Of a DNA stretch of 64,000 bases, positions 8,878-17,695 are shown one piece after another. The notes beneath the pieces were generated by a model. The model worked only from the letters and a program-made list of their open reading frames with translations. It made no database searches and was not told the origin of the DNA. This stretch comes from Methylobacterium aquaticum (GTDB lineage Bacteria; Pseudomonadota; Alphaproteobacteria; Rhizobiales; Beijerinckiaceae), in contig NZ_CP043627.1 in the NCBI RefSeq assembly GCF_016804325.1, positions 2,121,001 through 2,185,000 of the forward strand, written 5' to 3'. Within the stretch, counting starts at the first letter, position 1. Every line of letters begins with the position of its first letter. The translations under genes were made by a program, and so were the position numbers.

Positions 8878-9879
8878 TTACTCGGCCGGCACCTGACCGC
8901 GGCCGAGCTGCGGCCCGCTCGCGGTCTTGGCCTGCTGTTCCTTCACCCAGAGATCGTGATGCACCTTGGCCCAGGCCAGATCCACCTCGCCGCTGCCCAT
9001 CGCGTCGTAGGCGCCCTCCATGCCGAGGGACCCGATATAGATGTGGGCCAGGATGCCGGCGATGAACACGACGCCGATCAGCGAGTGGATCACCTGCATG
9101 ACCTGCATCCCGTTGATGTCCGTCGCGGCGAACGGGAAGATCATCATGATGCCGGTGGCGCCCATGGCGAAGCCGAAGCCGACCACCATCCAGAACACCA
9201 TCTTCTGGCCGGCATTGAAGCGCCCGGCGCTCGGATGCGCGTCGCCGAGGAGGCCGCCGCCCTGCTTGAGCCAGATCCAGTCGATCTTGCCCGGGATGTT
9301 GTCCTTGATCCACAGGACCAGCATGAACAGCACGCCGAGCATGAACGGCCAGGCGAGGTAGATGTGGGCGTACTTGCCGTACTGGGCAAGGGTCGCGAAC
9401 GCCTCCGGCCCGATCAGCGGCATCAGCAGGCGCTTGCCGAAGATGTAGTTGAGGCCCGACAGCGACAGCACGATGAAGCAGCTCGCCGTCATCCAGTGCG
9501 AGAAGCGCTCGAAGCTGTTGAAGCGCAGGATCTTACGCCCCGATTCCTCGCTGTGCTCGAGGCGGATGCGGCCGCGGGTGAAGTAGAACAGCCCGAGGGC
9601 CGCCAGCATGCCGAGCACCGCGAGGGCACCGATCCACGGCATCCAGGATTCGCGGAAGTCGCGCCATTCCCGCCCCTGCGGCTGGATCAGGTTGGCGGCG
9701 GTGGCGTTCGGGATCGAGATCCGGCCGTGGATCTTCGGGTCCTGCTTGAACAGCATCTCCTCGTTGACCGAGGAGGCGGTGGGGTTGGGGGCGCCGTCGG
9801 GCGCGCGCACCTGGGCGACGGCGGGCGCCGTCAGCGCCAGGGTTGCCGCCACGAGGAGGAGGGAGGTCAGCCTGCGCAT
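8878..9879 (-). CDS. fdh3C: Formate dehydrogenase gamma subunit, cytochrome b556
   Basis: The membrane di-heme cytochrome b subunit that takes electrons from the beta subunit and passes them to quinone. The 333 residues begin with a signal peptide (MRRLTSLLLVAATLALTAPA), then a periplasmic stretch of about 60 residues and a first membrane segment near residue 82. The FdhC/FdnI-type four-helix core has candidate heme ligands in FERFSHWM, YAHIYLAW, VIHSLIG and LAHIYIG. It is about 110 residues longer than Escherichia coli FdnI because of the N-terminal extension. It lies 10 bases after the beta subunit. The symbol follows Methylobacterium FDH3 usage. Confidence 0.93.
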   Translation of the reverse strand: MRRLTSLLLVAATLALTAPAVAQVRAPDGAPNPTASSVNEEMLFKQDPKIHGRISIPNATAANLIQPQGREWRDFRESWMPWIGALAVLGMLAALGLFYFTRGRIRLEHSEESGRKILRFNSFERFSHWMTASCFIVLSLSGLNYIFGKRLLMPLIGPEAFATLAQYGKYAHIYLAWPFMLGVLFMLVLWIKDNIPGKIDWIWLKQGGGLLGDAHPSAGRFNAGQKMVFWMVVGFGFAMGATGIMMIFPFAATDINGMQVMQVIHSLIGVVFIAGILAHIYIGSLGMEGAYDAMGSGEVDLAWAKVHHDLWVKEQQAKTASGPQLGRGQVPAE

Positions 9880-9889
9880 CGGAAGTCCC

Positions 9890-10486
9890 CTAGATCGCGA
9901 TCGTCTCGCGGTAGGCCGTCTTCCAGCCCCAGGCGCCCGAGCCGTAGCCGCGCTTGATCACCCGCTCCTTGTAGATCTGGGCGATCATCTCGCCGTCGCC
10001 GGCGAGCAGCGACTTGGTCGAGCACATCTCGGCGCAGAGCGGCAGCTTGCCCTCGGCGAGGCGGTTCGAGCCGTATTTCTCGTACTCGGCCACCGACAGG
10101 TCGGGCTCCGGGCCGCCCGAGCAGTAGGTGCATTTGTCCATCTTGCCGCGGGAGCCGAAATTCCCGACGCGGGGATATTGCGGCGCCCCGAACGGGCAGG
10201 CGTAGAAGCAGTAGCCGCAGCCGATGCACAGGTCCTTGGAATGCAGCACCACGGCATCGGCCGTGGTGTAGAAGCAGTTCACCGGGCACACCGCGGCGCA
10301 GGGCGCGTCGGTGCAGTGCATGCAGGCCATCGAGACCGAGCGCTCGCCGGGCTTGCCGTCGTTGAGGGTGATGACCCGGCGACGGTTGATGCCCCACGGC
10401 ACCTCGTGCTCGTTCTTGCAGGCGGTGACGCAGGCATTGCACTCGATGCAGCGGTCGGCGTCGCAGAGGAACTTCATTCTGGCCAT
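9890..10486 (-). CDS. fdh3B: Formate dehydrogenase beta subunit, four [4Fe-4S] ferredoxin
   Basis: A 198-residue iron-sulfur protein that conducts electrons from the catalytic subunit to the cytochrome. Cysteine groups for four [4Fe-4S] clusters are visible: CIECNACVTACK, CMHCTDAPCAAVCPVNC, CIGCGYCFYACPFG and CTYC together with CAEMC. Unlike Escherichia coli FdnH (about 290 residues) it has no C-terminal membrane helix, so it must be held by the gamma subunit. It lacks its own export signal and would travel with the Tat-exported alpha subunit. It is 12 bases downstream of fdh3A. Confidence 0.95.
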   Translation of the reverse strand: MARMKFLCDADRCIECNACVTACKNEHEVPWGINRRRVITLNDGKPGERSVSMACMHCTDAPCAAVCPVNCFYTTADAVVLHSKDLCIGCGYCFYACPFGAPQYPRVGNFGSRGKMDKCTYCSGGPEPDLSVAEYEKYGSNRLAEGKLPLCAEMCSTKSLLAGDGEMIAQIYKERVIKRGYGSGAWGWKTAYRETIAI

Positions 10487-10498
10487 GAGGATCCCCCC

Positions 10499-13440
10499 TT
10501 ACGCCGCGCTGATCTGACAGAGGGTCACCTTGGTCTCCTGCATGCCCGTGACGGGATCGAAGCCGTAGGTGGTGACGGTGTTGACGCTCTCGCCGAGCAC
10601 CACCGGGTCGGCGCCCTTCGGGTAGAAGTCACGCATGTCCTTGCCCTGGTACCAGCCCGAGAAGTGGAACGGCATCCAGGCCACACCCTTGGCGACGCGG
10701 TCGGTCACCAGCGCCTTCACCTTGGCCTTCGCGGTGTTCTCGGGCCGTGGACCCAGACGAACTGGCCGTCCTTGATGCCGCGCTCGGCCGCGTCCGCCGT
10801 GTTGACCTCGACGAACATGTCCTGCTGCAGCTCGGCGAGCCAGGGATTCGACCGCGTCTCCTCGCCGCCGCCCTCGTATTCGACGAGGCGGCCGGAGGAC
10901 AGGATGATCGGGAACTGCTTGGCGATCCCGCGATCGACCGCCGCCTTCTGCACCGAGAAGCCGACATTGGGCATGCGGAACTGCCGCTCGTCGGGCCGGG
11001 TCGGGTACTTGGCGACGAGGTCGGGGCGGGGCGAGTAGACCGGCTCGCGGTGGACCGGCACCGGGTCGGGCAGGTTCCAGGCATTGGCCCGGGCCTTGCC
11101 GTTGCCGAACGGGATCACGCCGTGATCGAGGCAGACCCGCTGGATGCCGCCCGACAGGTCGGTGGCCCAGCTGACCGCATCCGGGTTGCTGCCGCCGATC
11201 CGCTGGATCGTGGCGAGCTCGTCGGCCGTCAGGTCCTTGTCCCAGCCGAGCTTGCGGAACACCCCGAAGGTGAATTCCGGGTAGCCGTCGGTGAGGTCGG
11301 AGCCCTTGGAGAAGGAATCCTCCGCCAGCAGGGTCGCGCCGTTGCGCTCGGTGCCGAACCGGGCCCGGAAGGTGCCGCCGCCCTCCTTCACGTGCAGCGA
11401 GGTGTTGTAGAGGATGTGGGTGCCGGGATGCTTGATCTCGGGCTTGCCCCAGCACGGCCAGGGCAGGCCGTAATAGTCGCCGCCGACCTCCGGATCGTCC
11501 TTCGGCGCGCGGAGCGTCACGAGGTCGAACTTGTGCTGGTTCTTCATGTGCGCCTTCAGGCGCTCGGGGCTCTGGCCGCAATAGCCCGTCGACCAGCCGC
11601 CGCGGTTGATCTCCCGCAGCAGGTCCTCGGCATCCGGGACGCCGTTCACGACCTTGGTGTTCTTGAACATCTTGTCGGCGAAGCCGAGCTTCTCGGCCAT
11701 CCGGTAGATGACCTCGTAGTCGTTCTTCGATTCGAAGGCCGGCTTGACGATCTGCTCGCCCCACTGGATCGAGCGGTTCGAGGCCGTGCGCGACCCGTCC
11801 ATCTCCAGCGAGGTGCAGATCGGCAGCAGGTAGGTGTTGTCCCGGCGCGCATCCATCGCCGCGAAGGTGGTGGGATGCGGGTCTGCGACGACGAGCAGTT
11901 CCAGCTCCGCCATGCCCTTCACCGCCTCGGGCATCCGGGTCACGGTGTTGCCGCCGTGGCCGAACACCATCATGGCCTTGAGCGGGGTGCGCTGGTCGAC
12001 CTGGTCGGCCGGCAGGCTCACCGCGTCGAACCACCGGGTCGAGGTGAGACCGGGGGTCTCCATGTTCTCCTTGCGCGAGCGCGCCTTGCGGCCGGCGCTG
12101 GCGGGAACTTCATCGAAGCGCGACTGCAGCCAGTCGTACTCGACCTCCCAAACCCGGGCCCAGTGCTTCCAGCCGCCCTCGACGAGGCCGTAATAGAGCG
12201 GCAGCGTCGTCACATCGAGGCCGAGATCGGTCGCGCCCTGGACGTTGGTGTGGCCGCGGAAGATGTTGGCGCCGGTCCCAGGCTTGCCGACGTTGCCGGT
12301 GGCCAGGCACAGGATGCAGAGCGCCCGCACGTTGGCGGTGCCGACCGTGTGCTGGGTCGCCCCCATGCACCAGATCAGCGTCGAGGGCTTCTCCTTGGCG
12401 AAGAGCTCGGCGACGCGCTTCAGCTGCTCGCCCGGCACGCCGGAGACGCGCTCGACCTCGTCGGGCGTCCACTTGGCGACCTCCTTGCGCACGTCGTCCA
12501 TCGCGTAGACGCGCTGGGCGATGAAGTCCTTATCCTCCCAGCCGTTCTGGAAGATGTGCCAGAGGATGCCCCAGATCACCGGGATGTCGGTGCCGGAGCG
12601 GATGCGGACGTATTCGGTCGCGTGCGCGGCGGTCCGCGTGAAGCGCGGATCGATGACGATCATGTTGGCGCGGTTGATCTCCTTGCCCGACAGCACGTGC
12701 TGCATGGAGATCGGGTGCGCCTCGGCGGGGTTGCCGCCGAGGATGATCATCGTCTTGGCGTTGCGGATGTCGTTGTAGGAATTCGTCTGGGCGCCGTAGC
12801 CCCAGGTGTTGGCGACGCCCGCCACCGTGGTCGAGTGGCAGATGCGGGCCTGGTGATCGACGTTGTTGGTGCCCCAGAACGCTCCGAACTTGCGGAACAG
12901 GTACGAGGCCTCGTTGGTGAACTTGGCCGAGCCGAGCCAGTAGACCGAATCCGCGCCGTTCTTGTTGCGGATCGCCTGGAGCTTGTCGGTGATCTCGGTG
13001 ATCGCCTGGTCCCAGGAGATGCGCTGCCACTCGCCGTTCACGATCTTCATCGGGTAGCGCAGGCGGCGGTCGCTGTGGACCAGCTCGCGGATCGCCGCGC
13101 CCTTGGCGCAATGCGCCCCGCGGTTGATCGGGCTCGCCCAGGACGGCTCCTGGCCGACCCAGACGCCGTTGACGACCTCGGCCGTCACCGTGCAGCCGAC
13201 CGAGCAGTGGGTGCAGACGTTCTTGCGGATCACGGCTTGCGCCGGGTCGGCGGACGAGCCGGCGGCCTGGGCCTGGCGCACCGCGCCGAGCCGCACGGTG
13301 CCGAGGGCCGCGAGGCCGCCGGCGGCCAGTCCCGATTTCCGCAGGAAGCCGCGGCGGTCGAGGGTGTGGGCGGTCAGGCCCGCGGCGAGGGCCTGGTGGC
13401 TGCCGCGGCCCGCAACGCCGCTCCTGCGCTTGGTCAGCAT
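10499..13440 (-). CDS. fdh3A: Formate dehydrogenase alpha (catalytic) subunit, interrupted by a 1-base frameshift
   Basis: The molybdenum (or tungsten) bis-MGD subunit that oxidises formate to CO2 in the periplasm. A Tat signal (DRRGFLRKSGLAAGG) is near residue 30. The [4Fe-4S] motif CTHCSVGC is near residue 75 and AHCAKG follows. The metal ligand is Cys in QARICHSTTVAG, where Escherichia coli FdnG has selenocysteine. Restoring one base gives about 980 residues. At about 10740 one C of the plus strand is missing: minus-strand CGGCCCGAG should read CGGCCCGGAG. The frame then runs off after GQFVWVHGP, while the genuine C-terminus (TAKAKVKALVTDRVAKG to CQISAA) continues in the next frame. Start ATG 13440; GTG 13452 is an alternative. 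Confidence 0.92.
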
Positions 13441-13448
13441 CGCCGGTC

Positions 13449-13739
13449 TCACTTCTTGAGCGTCTCGTAGCCGTTGGTGCGGTAGAAGGCCTTGACGTGG
13501 TCGGTCTCGCGGTAGCGCGACCGGGTCTCGGCATTCCCGGGATCGTAGGCCTGGGCCTCGGTGGGCGTCAGCGGCACGGAGGCGATGGCGGCCGCCGCGG
13601 CGGCGGTGCCGCCGCCGAGCGCGCGGAAGAACTGCCGCCGTCCCAGCCCGGTCTCGCCGTCCTTGTTCGTGTCGGTCTTCCGGGTCTCGTTGTCTTGCCG
13701 CATCGCGGCTCTCCTCTGCGTGTCCGCTTCCCGGTTCAT
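13449..13739 (-). CDS. Small Tat-signal protein of the formate dehydrogenase operon
   Basis: A 96-residue protein dominated by a twin-arginine signal (GRRQFFRALGGGTAAAAAA) and a mature part of only about 40 residues ending YRTNGYETLKK. Such small Tat proteins are regularly found just upstream of formate dehydrogenase alpha genes in proteobacteria, and they probably assist export or form a minor subunit. Two starts are plausible: ATG 13739, with GGAGG six bases upstream and almost coupled to the preceding stop, or ATG 13703 with AGGAGAG upstream (84 residues). It ends 8 bases before fdh3A. The function is inferred from context. Confidence 0.82.
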   Translation of the reverse strand: MNREADTQRRAAMRQDNETRKTDTNKDGETGLGRRQFFRALGGGTAAAAAAIASVPLTPTEAQAYDPGNAETRSRYRETDHVKAFYRTNGYETLKK

Positions 13740-13740
13740 C

Positions 13741-14388
13741 TCAAGCCTCCATCGTGAAGGCTTCCGCCTCGATCGTCGTGAACACTTCGCCGAGCTCGCC
13801 GACCGCACGGTAGAACGGCGTCGCCGCCTGCGCCGCAACGTCGGTGAAGAAACGCCCGATCCACGGCTTCAGATGCCGCTCGAAGAAGCGATGGTCGGCG
13901 CCCGGCTCCGCCGGCAGGCGCCGGGAGGCGAGGTTCGCCATCACCTCGAGCAGGGTGGCGGCATGGTCCTCCGGCTCGCTCGACGTCGGATCGCGCTCCA
14001 GCCCGAGCTCCGCGAAATCCTGCCGGACCCGGGCCAGCGGCCGCTCGTTGAGGAAACCGGTGAGGTAATAGGAGGCGTAGGGCATGATCAGCCCGCGCCC
14101 GACGCCGACGAACAGCGCGAAGTAATCGCGGCCGATCTCGCGCATTTCGCCCTCGCGGGCGGCGCGGCCGAGCGCGGCATGGGCCTGGCCGAGGGGAGAC
14201 CCGTCGCCGTCGAGACCCTGGAGGGCGGTCAGCAGGTCCGGCGCCGGCGCGCGGCCGAGCACGGCCGCCAGGAGGTCGTATTCCTGCGCGCGCAGAGCGT
14301 CGATCTCGTCGATCGGATCGGGCCCCTGGTTCACCATCACCTCGCGCAAAGCGACCCTACCATCCCGGCCCTCGGGCTCCTCCTTCAT
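13741..14388 (-). CDS. TorD/DmsD-family molybdoenzyme chaperone
   Basis: A cytoplasmic chaperone of the TorD family that binds the Tat signal of a molybdoenzyme and delays export until the cofactor is in place. About 215 residues, mostly helical. Family-typical elements are EIDALRAQEYDLLAAVLGRA at the start, the central REIGRDYFALFVGVGRG followed by PYASYYLTGFLNERPL, and HLKPWIGRFFTDV near the end. It is the first gene of the formate dehydrogenase operon, so fdh3A is the obvious client. The start is uncertain (ATG 14388, or 14337 within GAGGTGATGG). Confidence 0.88.
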   Translation of the reverse strand: MKEEPEGRDGRVALREVMVNQGPDPIDEIDALRAQEYDLLAAVLGRAPAPDLLTALQGLDGDGSPLGQAHAALGRAAREGEMREIGRDYFALFVGVGRGLIMPYASYYLTGFLNERPLARVRQDFAELGLERDPTSSEPEDHAATLLEVMANLASRRLPAEPGADHRFFERHLKPWIGRFFTDVAAQAATPFYRAVGELGEVFTTIEAEAFTMEA

Positions 14389-14461
14389 TTGAAGGATGCA
14401 ACGTCCCATCGCCGGCACCATAGCGAGGATTCAGTAGGGCGCAATTCGACTTTCTAATGCT

Positions 14462-15376
14462 TCAAATCGGCAAGGCCCCGCCATGGCGTCGCAGGCGGGG
14501 CGGGGAGGGGGGCGGTTCGGGGTAGTTGGGGCTTTTCCCGGTCAAGGACGAGAGCTCTGGAGTTTGGTGCGCAATCCCGATCCCCGTGGGCGCGGGGCGG
14601 TCCGGGTAAGCGGAATGGCGCAGGTTTTCCCCTCCCCCCTCTGCGGGGGAGGGTGGCCCCCGGAGGGGGCCGGGAGAGGGGACGCCGCTTCCGGAGAGGT
14701 CGCGACCTCCATGAAGGGCGCTCCCTGGATCGGCGTCGCGCTGCCCCTCTCCCGGCTCGCTCCGCTCGCCACCCTCCCCCGCAGAGGGGGGAGGGGGAAA
14801 CCCGCGCGTTTTCTGTTCCCCGGACAGATTTGCCGTAGGCAGGGAGAGCGCTTCCAAAGATCGAATATCCCGGACATCGTCGACGACAGGGTCGATGATG
14901 TCCTCTCCCCGCCCGCGGGGAGCGGGGAGAGCCGCGCTCTCCTCGGCCACGTCACTGTCGTCGGAAGGCGCGGAGGTCTTCTCCTCCACCCCCCCGAACA
15001 CCTTCTCCACCATCGCCCGCACGTCCTCGGCCGAGATCGCACCGCCGGTGCCCGGCACGCCGCCGGGGGTGTTCCAGTCGTAGGCGTATTCGCGCGCCTC
15101 GCTGACGAAGTCGCGGATCGCCGGGTCGATCGACCACATCCGGCGCAAGGCCGCGTTGCGCAGGACCCGCGGCACGCCGGTGCGCAGGAAGGGGGTCAGG
15201 TCGGTCGCCGCGGTGAGCGCGTCGAGGGACGGGAGCTGCGCCAGTTCCTCGGGGCTGAGAGAGGTTTCGTCCTCGGCCGGCGATGCGGCCTCCGGCACGA
15301 CCGCCGGGGGCTCCGGGGGCCGTCGCGCCTCGTCGCGCTTGCGCCGCGACCAGCGGGCGAGGAAGCCGTCGCTCAC
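14462..15376 (-). CDS. DUF3306 protein, formate dehydrogenase accessory, with a repeat-derived C-terminus
   Basis: A 304-residue soluble protein. GTG 15376 is preceded by GGAGGAG, and GTGA overlaps the stop codon of the DUF3305 gene. The conserved DUF3306 part covers about residues 1-180: SDGFLARWSRRKRDEARR at the start, then LSPEELAQLPSLDALT, FLRTGVPRVLRNAALRRMW and REYAYDWNTPGG. The DUF has no assigned biochemical role but is regularly encoded with formate dehydrogenases. The last 110 residues are Pro/Gly/Arg/Ser-rich and come from a palindromic repeat (14626-14800) read in frame, then continue to the stop codon. That tail is unlikely to be part of the ancestral protein. Confidence 0.83.
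   Translation of the reverse strand: MSDGFLARWSRRKRDEARRPPEPPAVVPEAASPAEDETSLSPEELAQLPSLDALTAATDLTPFLRTGVPRVLRNAALRRMWSIDPAIRDFVSEAREYAYDWNTPGGVPGTGGAISAEDVRAMVEKVFGGVEEKTSAPSDDSDVAEESAALPAPRGRGEDIIDPVVDDVRDIRSLEALSLPTANLSGEQKTRGFPPPPSAGEGGERSEPGEGQRDADPGSALHGGRDLSGSGVPSPGPLRGPPSPAEGGGENLRHSAYPDRPAPTGIGIAHQTPELSSLTGKSPNYPEPPPSPPRLRRHGGALPI
14626..14800. repeat. Palindromic repeat, family C, inside the DUF3306 coding region
   Basis: Arms of about 33 bp are near-perfect inverted copies: TTTCCCCTCCCCCCTCTGCG onward at 14626 and its complement ending GGGGGAGGGGGAAA at 14800. A spacer of about 110 bp between them holds a second inverted element (GCCGGGAGAGGGG / CCCCTCTCCCGGC). It is open in the frame of the gene and contributes about 58 codons. 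Confidence 0.85.
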
Positions 15377-15882
15377 GGCTCCTCCGGCCGGCGCCGGGCG
15401 CCGGTTCCCTGCCGTGCCAGGGCCTCCGGATCGGCCCGGTCGCGCTTGCGCTTGTGGAAGACCCGCTCGACGTGGAAGGCGCGGTAGAAGGCGCCGATCT
15501 CGGCCTGGATCTCCGGCGGCATCGGCACCGCCTCGACGATCTCGCCGATGCCCTCCGCCAGGGATTCGCCCTCGTAGGGATCGGCGGTCACGGTGGCGAC
15601 CGCGTAGGTGTCGGGGCCGGTCTCGCGCAGGGCCACCCAGAGCGAGGGCTGCGCCGCCGCGAGGTTGTCGCCGTAATGCGCCGTCTCGGCCGGGTGCAGC
15701 TCGACCTCGTAGGAGCCGGCATAGAACGTCTCCTCGTCCTCCGAGGCCGAGAGGCGGGTCCAGGGCGCGGTGCCGGGCTGCCCCGGCAGGACGGCCACGG
15801 GCAACCAGGCGTGGCTCGCCCACGGCCCCTTCAGCTTGCGCCTGGCGACGACGACCCCGACGGCGATCAGCTGCGTGCTCAT
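15373..15882 (-). CDS. DUF3305 protein, formate dehydrogenase accessory
   Basis: A 169-residue soluble protein of the DUF3305 family, found beside DUF3306 in formate dehydrogenase loci of alpha- and betaproteobacteria. Recognisable parts are the N-terminal strand IAVGVVVARRKLKGPWASHAW, the middle FYAGSYEVELHPAETAHYGDN, and a basic C-terminus (ERVFHKRKRDRADPEALARQ). Its ATG overlaps the upstream stop codon (TGATG) and its stop codon overlaps the next start (GTGA), so the three genes are translationally coupled. Molecular function unknown. The cluster suggests a role in maturation or electron transfer. Confidence 0.87.
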   Translation of the reverse strand: MSTQLIAVGVVVARRKLKGPWASHAWLPVAVLPGQPGTAPWTRLSASEDEETFYAGSYEVELHPAETAHYGDNLAAAQPSLWVALRETGPDTYAVATVTADPYEGESLAEGIGEIVEAVPMPPEIQAEIGAFYRAFHVERVFHKRKRDRADPEALARQGTGARRRPEEP

Positions 15883-16889
15883 CAGGCCTCTCCCGTCACG
15901 ACAACCGGCAGGCCGGCGATCAGGTTCTGCGGCTTCATCGTCACCGTCCGGTCCGGCGCCATGGCGAGCAGCAGGTAGACCGGTCGGTCGCCGACCCGCG
16001 GGTCGGCCCGCGTGGCATCGAGGATCGTCAGGCGGAACAGGGCGATCACCCGCTCGGCCGTCGCCGCGTCGACGGGCTCGCCGCGCCACAGCGCGTTGCC
16101 GATCCGCGTGCCCTCGGCGTCGAGGCCGACGAACCAGCGCCAGTCCTTGTCCTCGATCGCGGGGATCGGCACGACCGCGACCTCGACTGCCAGCAGGTGG
16201 CGCACGAAGGCTTCGATCGCCCGCGCCAGCCCCTCGCGGCTCTTCGGGTCGGAGCCGAGGTTCAGCGCCATGCTGAAGGCGTCGGACCGGCTCCAGTAGG
16301 TCCAGGCATTCTCCGCCGTCAGCACGTCGAGCTCGGAGACCGGCTCGCGCCCGAACATCGCCACGAGGGGCGATTGCCCGCGGGCGCCCTCGGCCTCGTC
16401 GATCAGCTCGGCATCGGCCAGGAGCAGCGAGCCGTCGGTGACGGAGGCCCGCTGCGGGCGGAAGAACAGCTCGGCGGCGCGCAACGTATGGGGGTCGTCG
16501 CAGCCGTCGAGGGCGTTGCGCAAGGCGAGGTGGACGAGCTGGTTGAGAAACAGCGGCGGCGTGCCCGAGGCGCCCCGCCGCACGAGGTCGAGATAGGCCG
16601 CCTCGACGGAGCGGGCGGCGAGCAGGCGGTCGCGGAAGGCGAGGATCACCTCCCAGTTCTCCCGCGCATCCGCATCGGTGATCGCCGCGATCTCGGAAGG
16701 CCCGACCGGACGGCGGGGATCGGCGAGCAGCGCCGCATGCAAGGCCCGCTCGGCCTCGCAGGCTTCCTCCGGCGGGACCAGTTCGGGGCGCGCGAGATAG
16801 GCGAGCACCAACTCGTCGGTGACGACGAGCCCCCCGCCCTCATCGCGCCGGGTGAGGTGATGGCCGCTCGAGACCCAGAATTCAGGCAT
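15882..16889 (-). CDS. DUF6352 protein, formate dehydrogenase accessory
   Basis: A 335-residue soluble helical protein, first in the DUF6352-DUF3305-DUF3306 run. It begins MPEFWVSSGHHLTRRDEGGG. Other regions are LVLAYLARPELVPPEEACEA, a long helical middle, and LTAENAWTYWSRSDAFSMAL. The second half is strand-rich (EVAVVPIPAIEDKDWRWFVG and PVYLLLAMAPDRTVTM). No catalytic motif is recognised. I assign the family from memory of these clusters. The immediate coupling to DUF3305 indicates joint function with formate dehydrogenase biogenesis. Confidence 0.8.
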   Translation of the reverse strand: MPEFWVSSGHHLTRRDEGGGLVVTDELVLAYLARPELVPPEEACEAERALHAALLADPRRPVGPSEIAAITDADARENWEVILAFRDRLLAARSVEAAYLDLVRRGASGTPPLFLNQLVHLALRNALDGCDDPHTLRAAELFFRPQRASVTDGSLLLADAELIDEAEGARGQSPLVAMFGREPVSELDVLTAENAWTYWSRSDAFSMALNLGSDPKSREGLARAIEAFVRHLLAVEVAVVPIPAIEDKDWRWFVGLDAEGTRIGNALWRGEPVDAATAERVIALFRLTILDATRADPRVGDRPVYLLLAMAPDRTVTMKPQNLIAGLPVVVTGEA

Positions 16890-16960
16890 GGTGGGGATTC
16901 GGAGCCGGTTCGAGGAGGGGTTCTAAAGATGACCTGGGAGACCGGGTATCCCATCCGCGA

Positions 16961-17079
16961 CCTCATCCTGAGGTGCGCCCAACGGGAGCCTCGAAGGAGG
17001 GCTCCAGGGATCTCGGCGAGTTCTGGAGCCCTCCTTCGAGGTCAGTCCATCTTCGATGGACTAACACCTCAGGATGAGG
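16961..17079. repeat. Dispersed palindromic repeat, family A, copy 2
   Basis: A 119-bp near-palindrome with arms CCTCATCCTGAGG and CCTCAGGATGAGG and the shared inner arms CCTCGAAGGAGGGCTCCA / TGGAGCCCTCCTTCGAGG. It lies between two accessory genes on the same strand and may split the operon. Confidence 0.9.
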
Positions 17080-17122
17080 TCGTGGAAGGGATGACGTCCA
17101 CTCACCCGCGCCGAACCGGCCA

Positions 17123-17695
17123 TCATCGCGGATCGCCGTCCGGCTTGCCCGCGAGCAATCCCGCGAGGTCGACCCGCTCCTCCGGCTCGTCGTCGGTCTC
17201 GTAGAAATCGAAGGCGCGGGCATAAGCGTGGCGCCGGTCGCTTCCGGGCACCGCGCCCTCCCGCGGGCGGAGCGCCCGGAAACGCTCGCGGATCTCGCCG
17301 TCCTCCAGCGTCCGGTGCAGCGCCAGCACGGTGCCGACCGCCGGGCCGCAGAGCGATTCCGCCACCGCGATCTCCTCCCGGGCGGCGGCGAGCGCGCTCG
17401 CCCGGTCCGGCGCGCCGAGGCGGTCCTGGAACTGCGCGGCCAGCGCCTCGGTCGCGGCGTCGCGCTCGGCCGGGCTCGCCTCGCTCACCACCACCAGGGT
17501 CGAGAAGCCGAAGGAGTCGATCCCGACGAAGCCGGCCCGGAACGCCGCCCGCTCCTTGCCCACCAGCGCCGCCGGATCCTCGTCGAGGAACAGGAAGCTG
17601 CCGGTCACCGCCCATTCGCCGGGCGGGGCGGCGTGGGGAAAGACCAGGGTGTCGGAAGGGTCGAGCCGCAGGGTGCGGGGGAGCTTGAGGCTCAC
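17123..17695 (-). CDS. DUF6505 protein, formate dehydrogenase accessory
   Basis: A 190-residue protein beginning at GTG 17695, which overlaps the stop codon of the upstream biotin-ligase-like gene (GTGA). It opens with strands (SLKLPRTLRLDPSDTLVFPH, then GEWAVTGSFLFLD) and a helix-strand pair (RAGFVGIDSFGFSTLVVVSE). A helical region follows (LAAQFQDRLGAPDRASALAA, then AREEIAVAESLCGPAVGTVL), and the C-terminus is acidic. Such proteins of unknown function accompany DUF6352 and the poly-ferredoxin in alphaproteobacteria. I see no catalytic motif. Confidence 0.78.
   Translation of the reverse strand: MSLKLPRTLRLDPSDTLVFPHAAPPGEWAVTGSFLFLDEDPAALVGKERAAFRAGFVGIDSFGFSTLVVVSEASPAERDAATEALAAQFQDRLGAPDRASALAAAREEIAVAESLCGPAVGTVLALHRTLEDGEIRERFRALRPREGAVPGSDRRHAYARAFDFYETDDEPEERVDLAGLLAGKPDGDPR

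Noticed and set aside
12830..12860. Possible selenocysteine in formate dehydrogenase alpha
   Set aside because: The metal-ligand position reads cysteine (ICHSTTV), not TGA, so no selenocysteine machinery is needed.
10747..13470. A 907-codon open frame on the plus strand opposite fdh3A
   Set aside because: It is a reverse-frame shadow of the formate dehydrogenase alpha gene. The composition is of low complexity and no motifs are seen.
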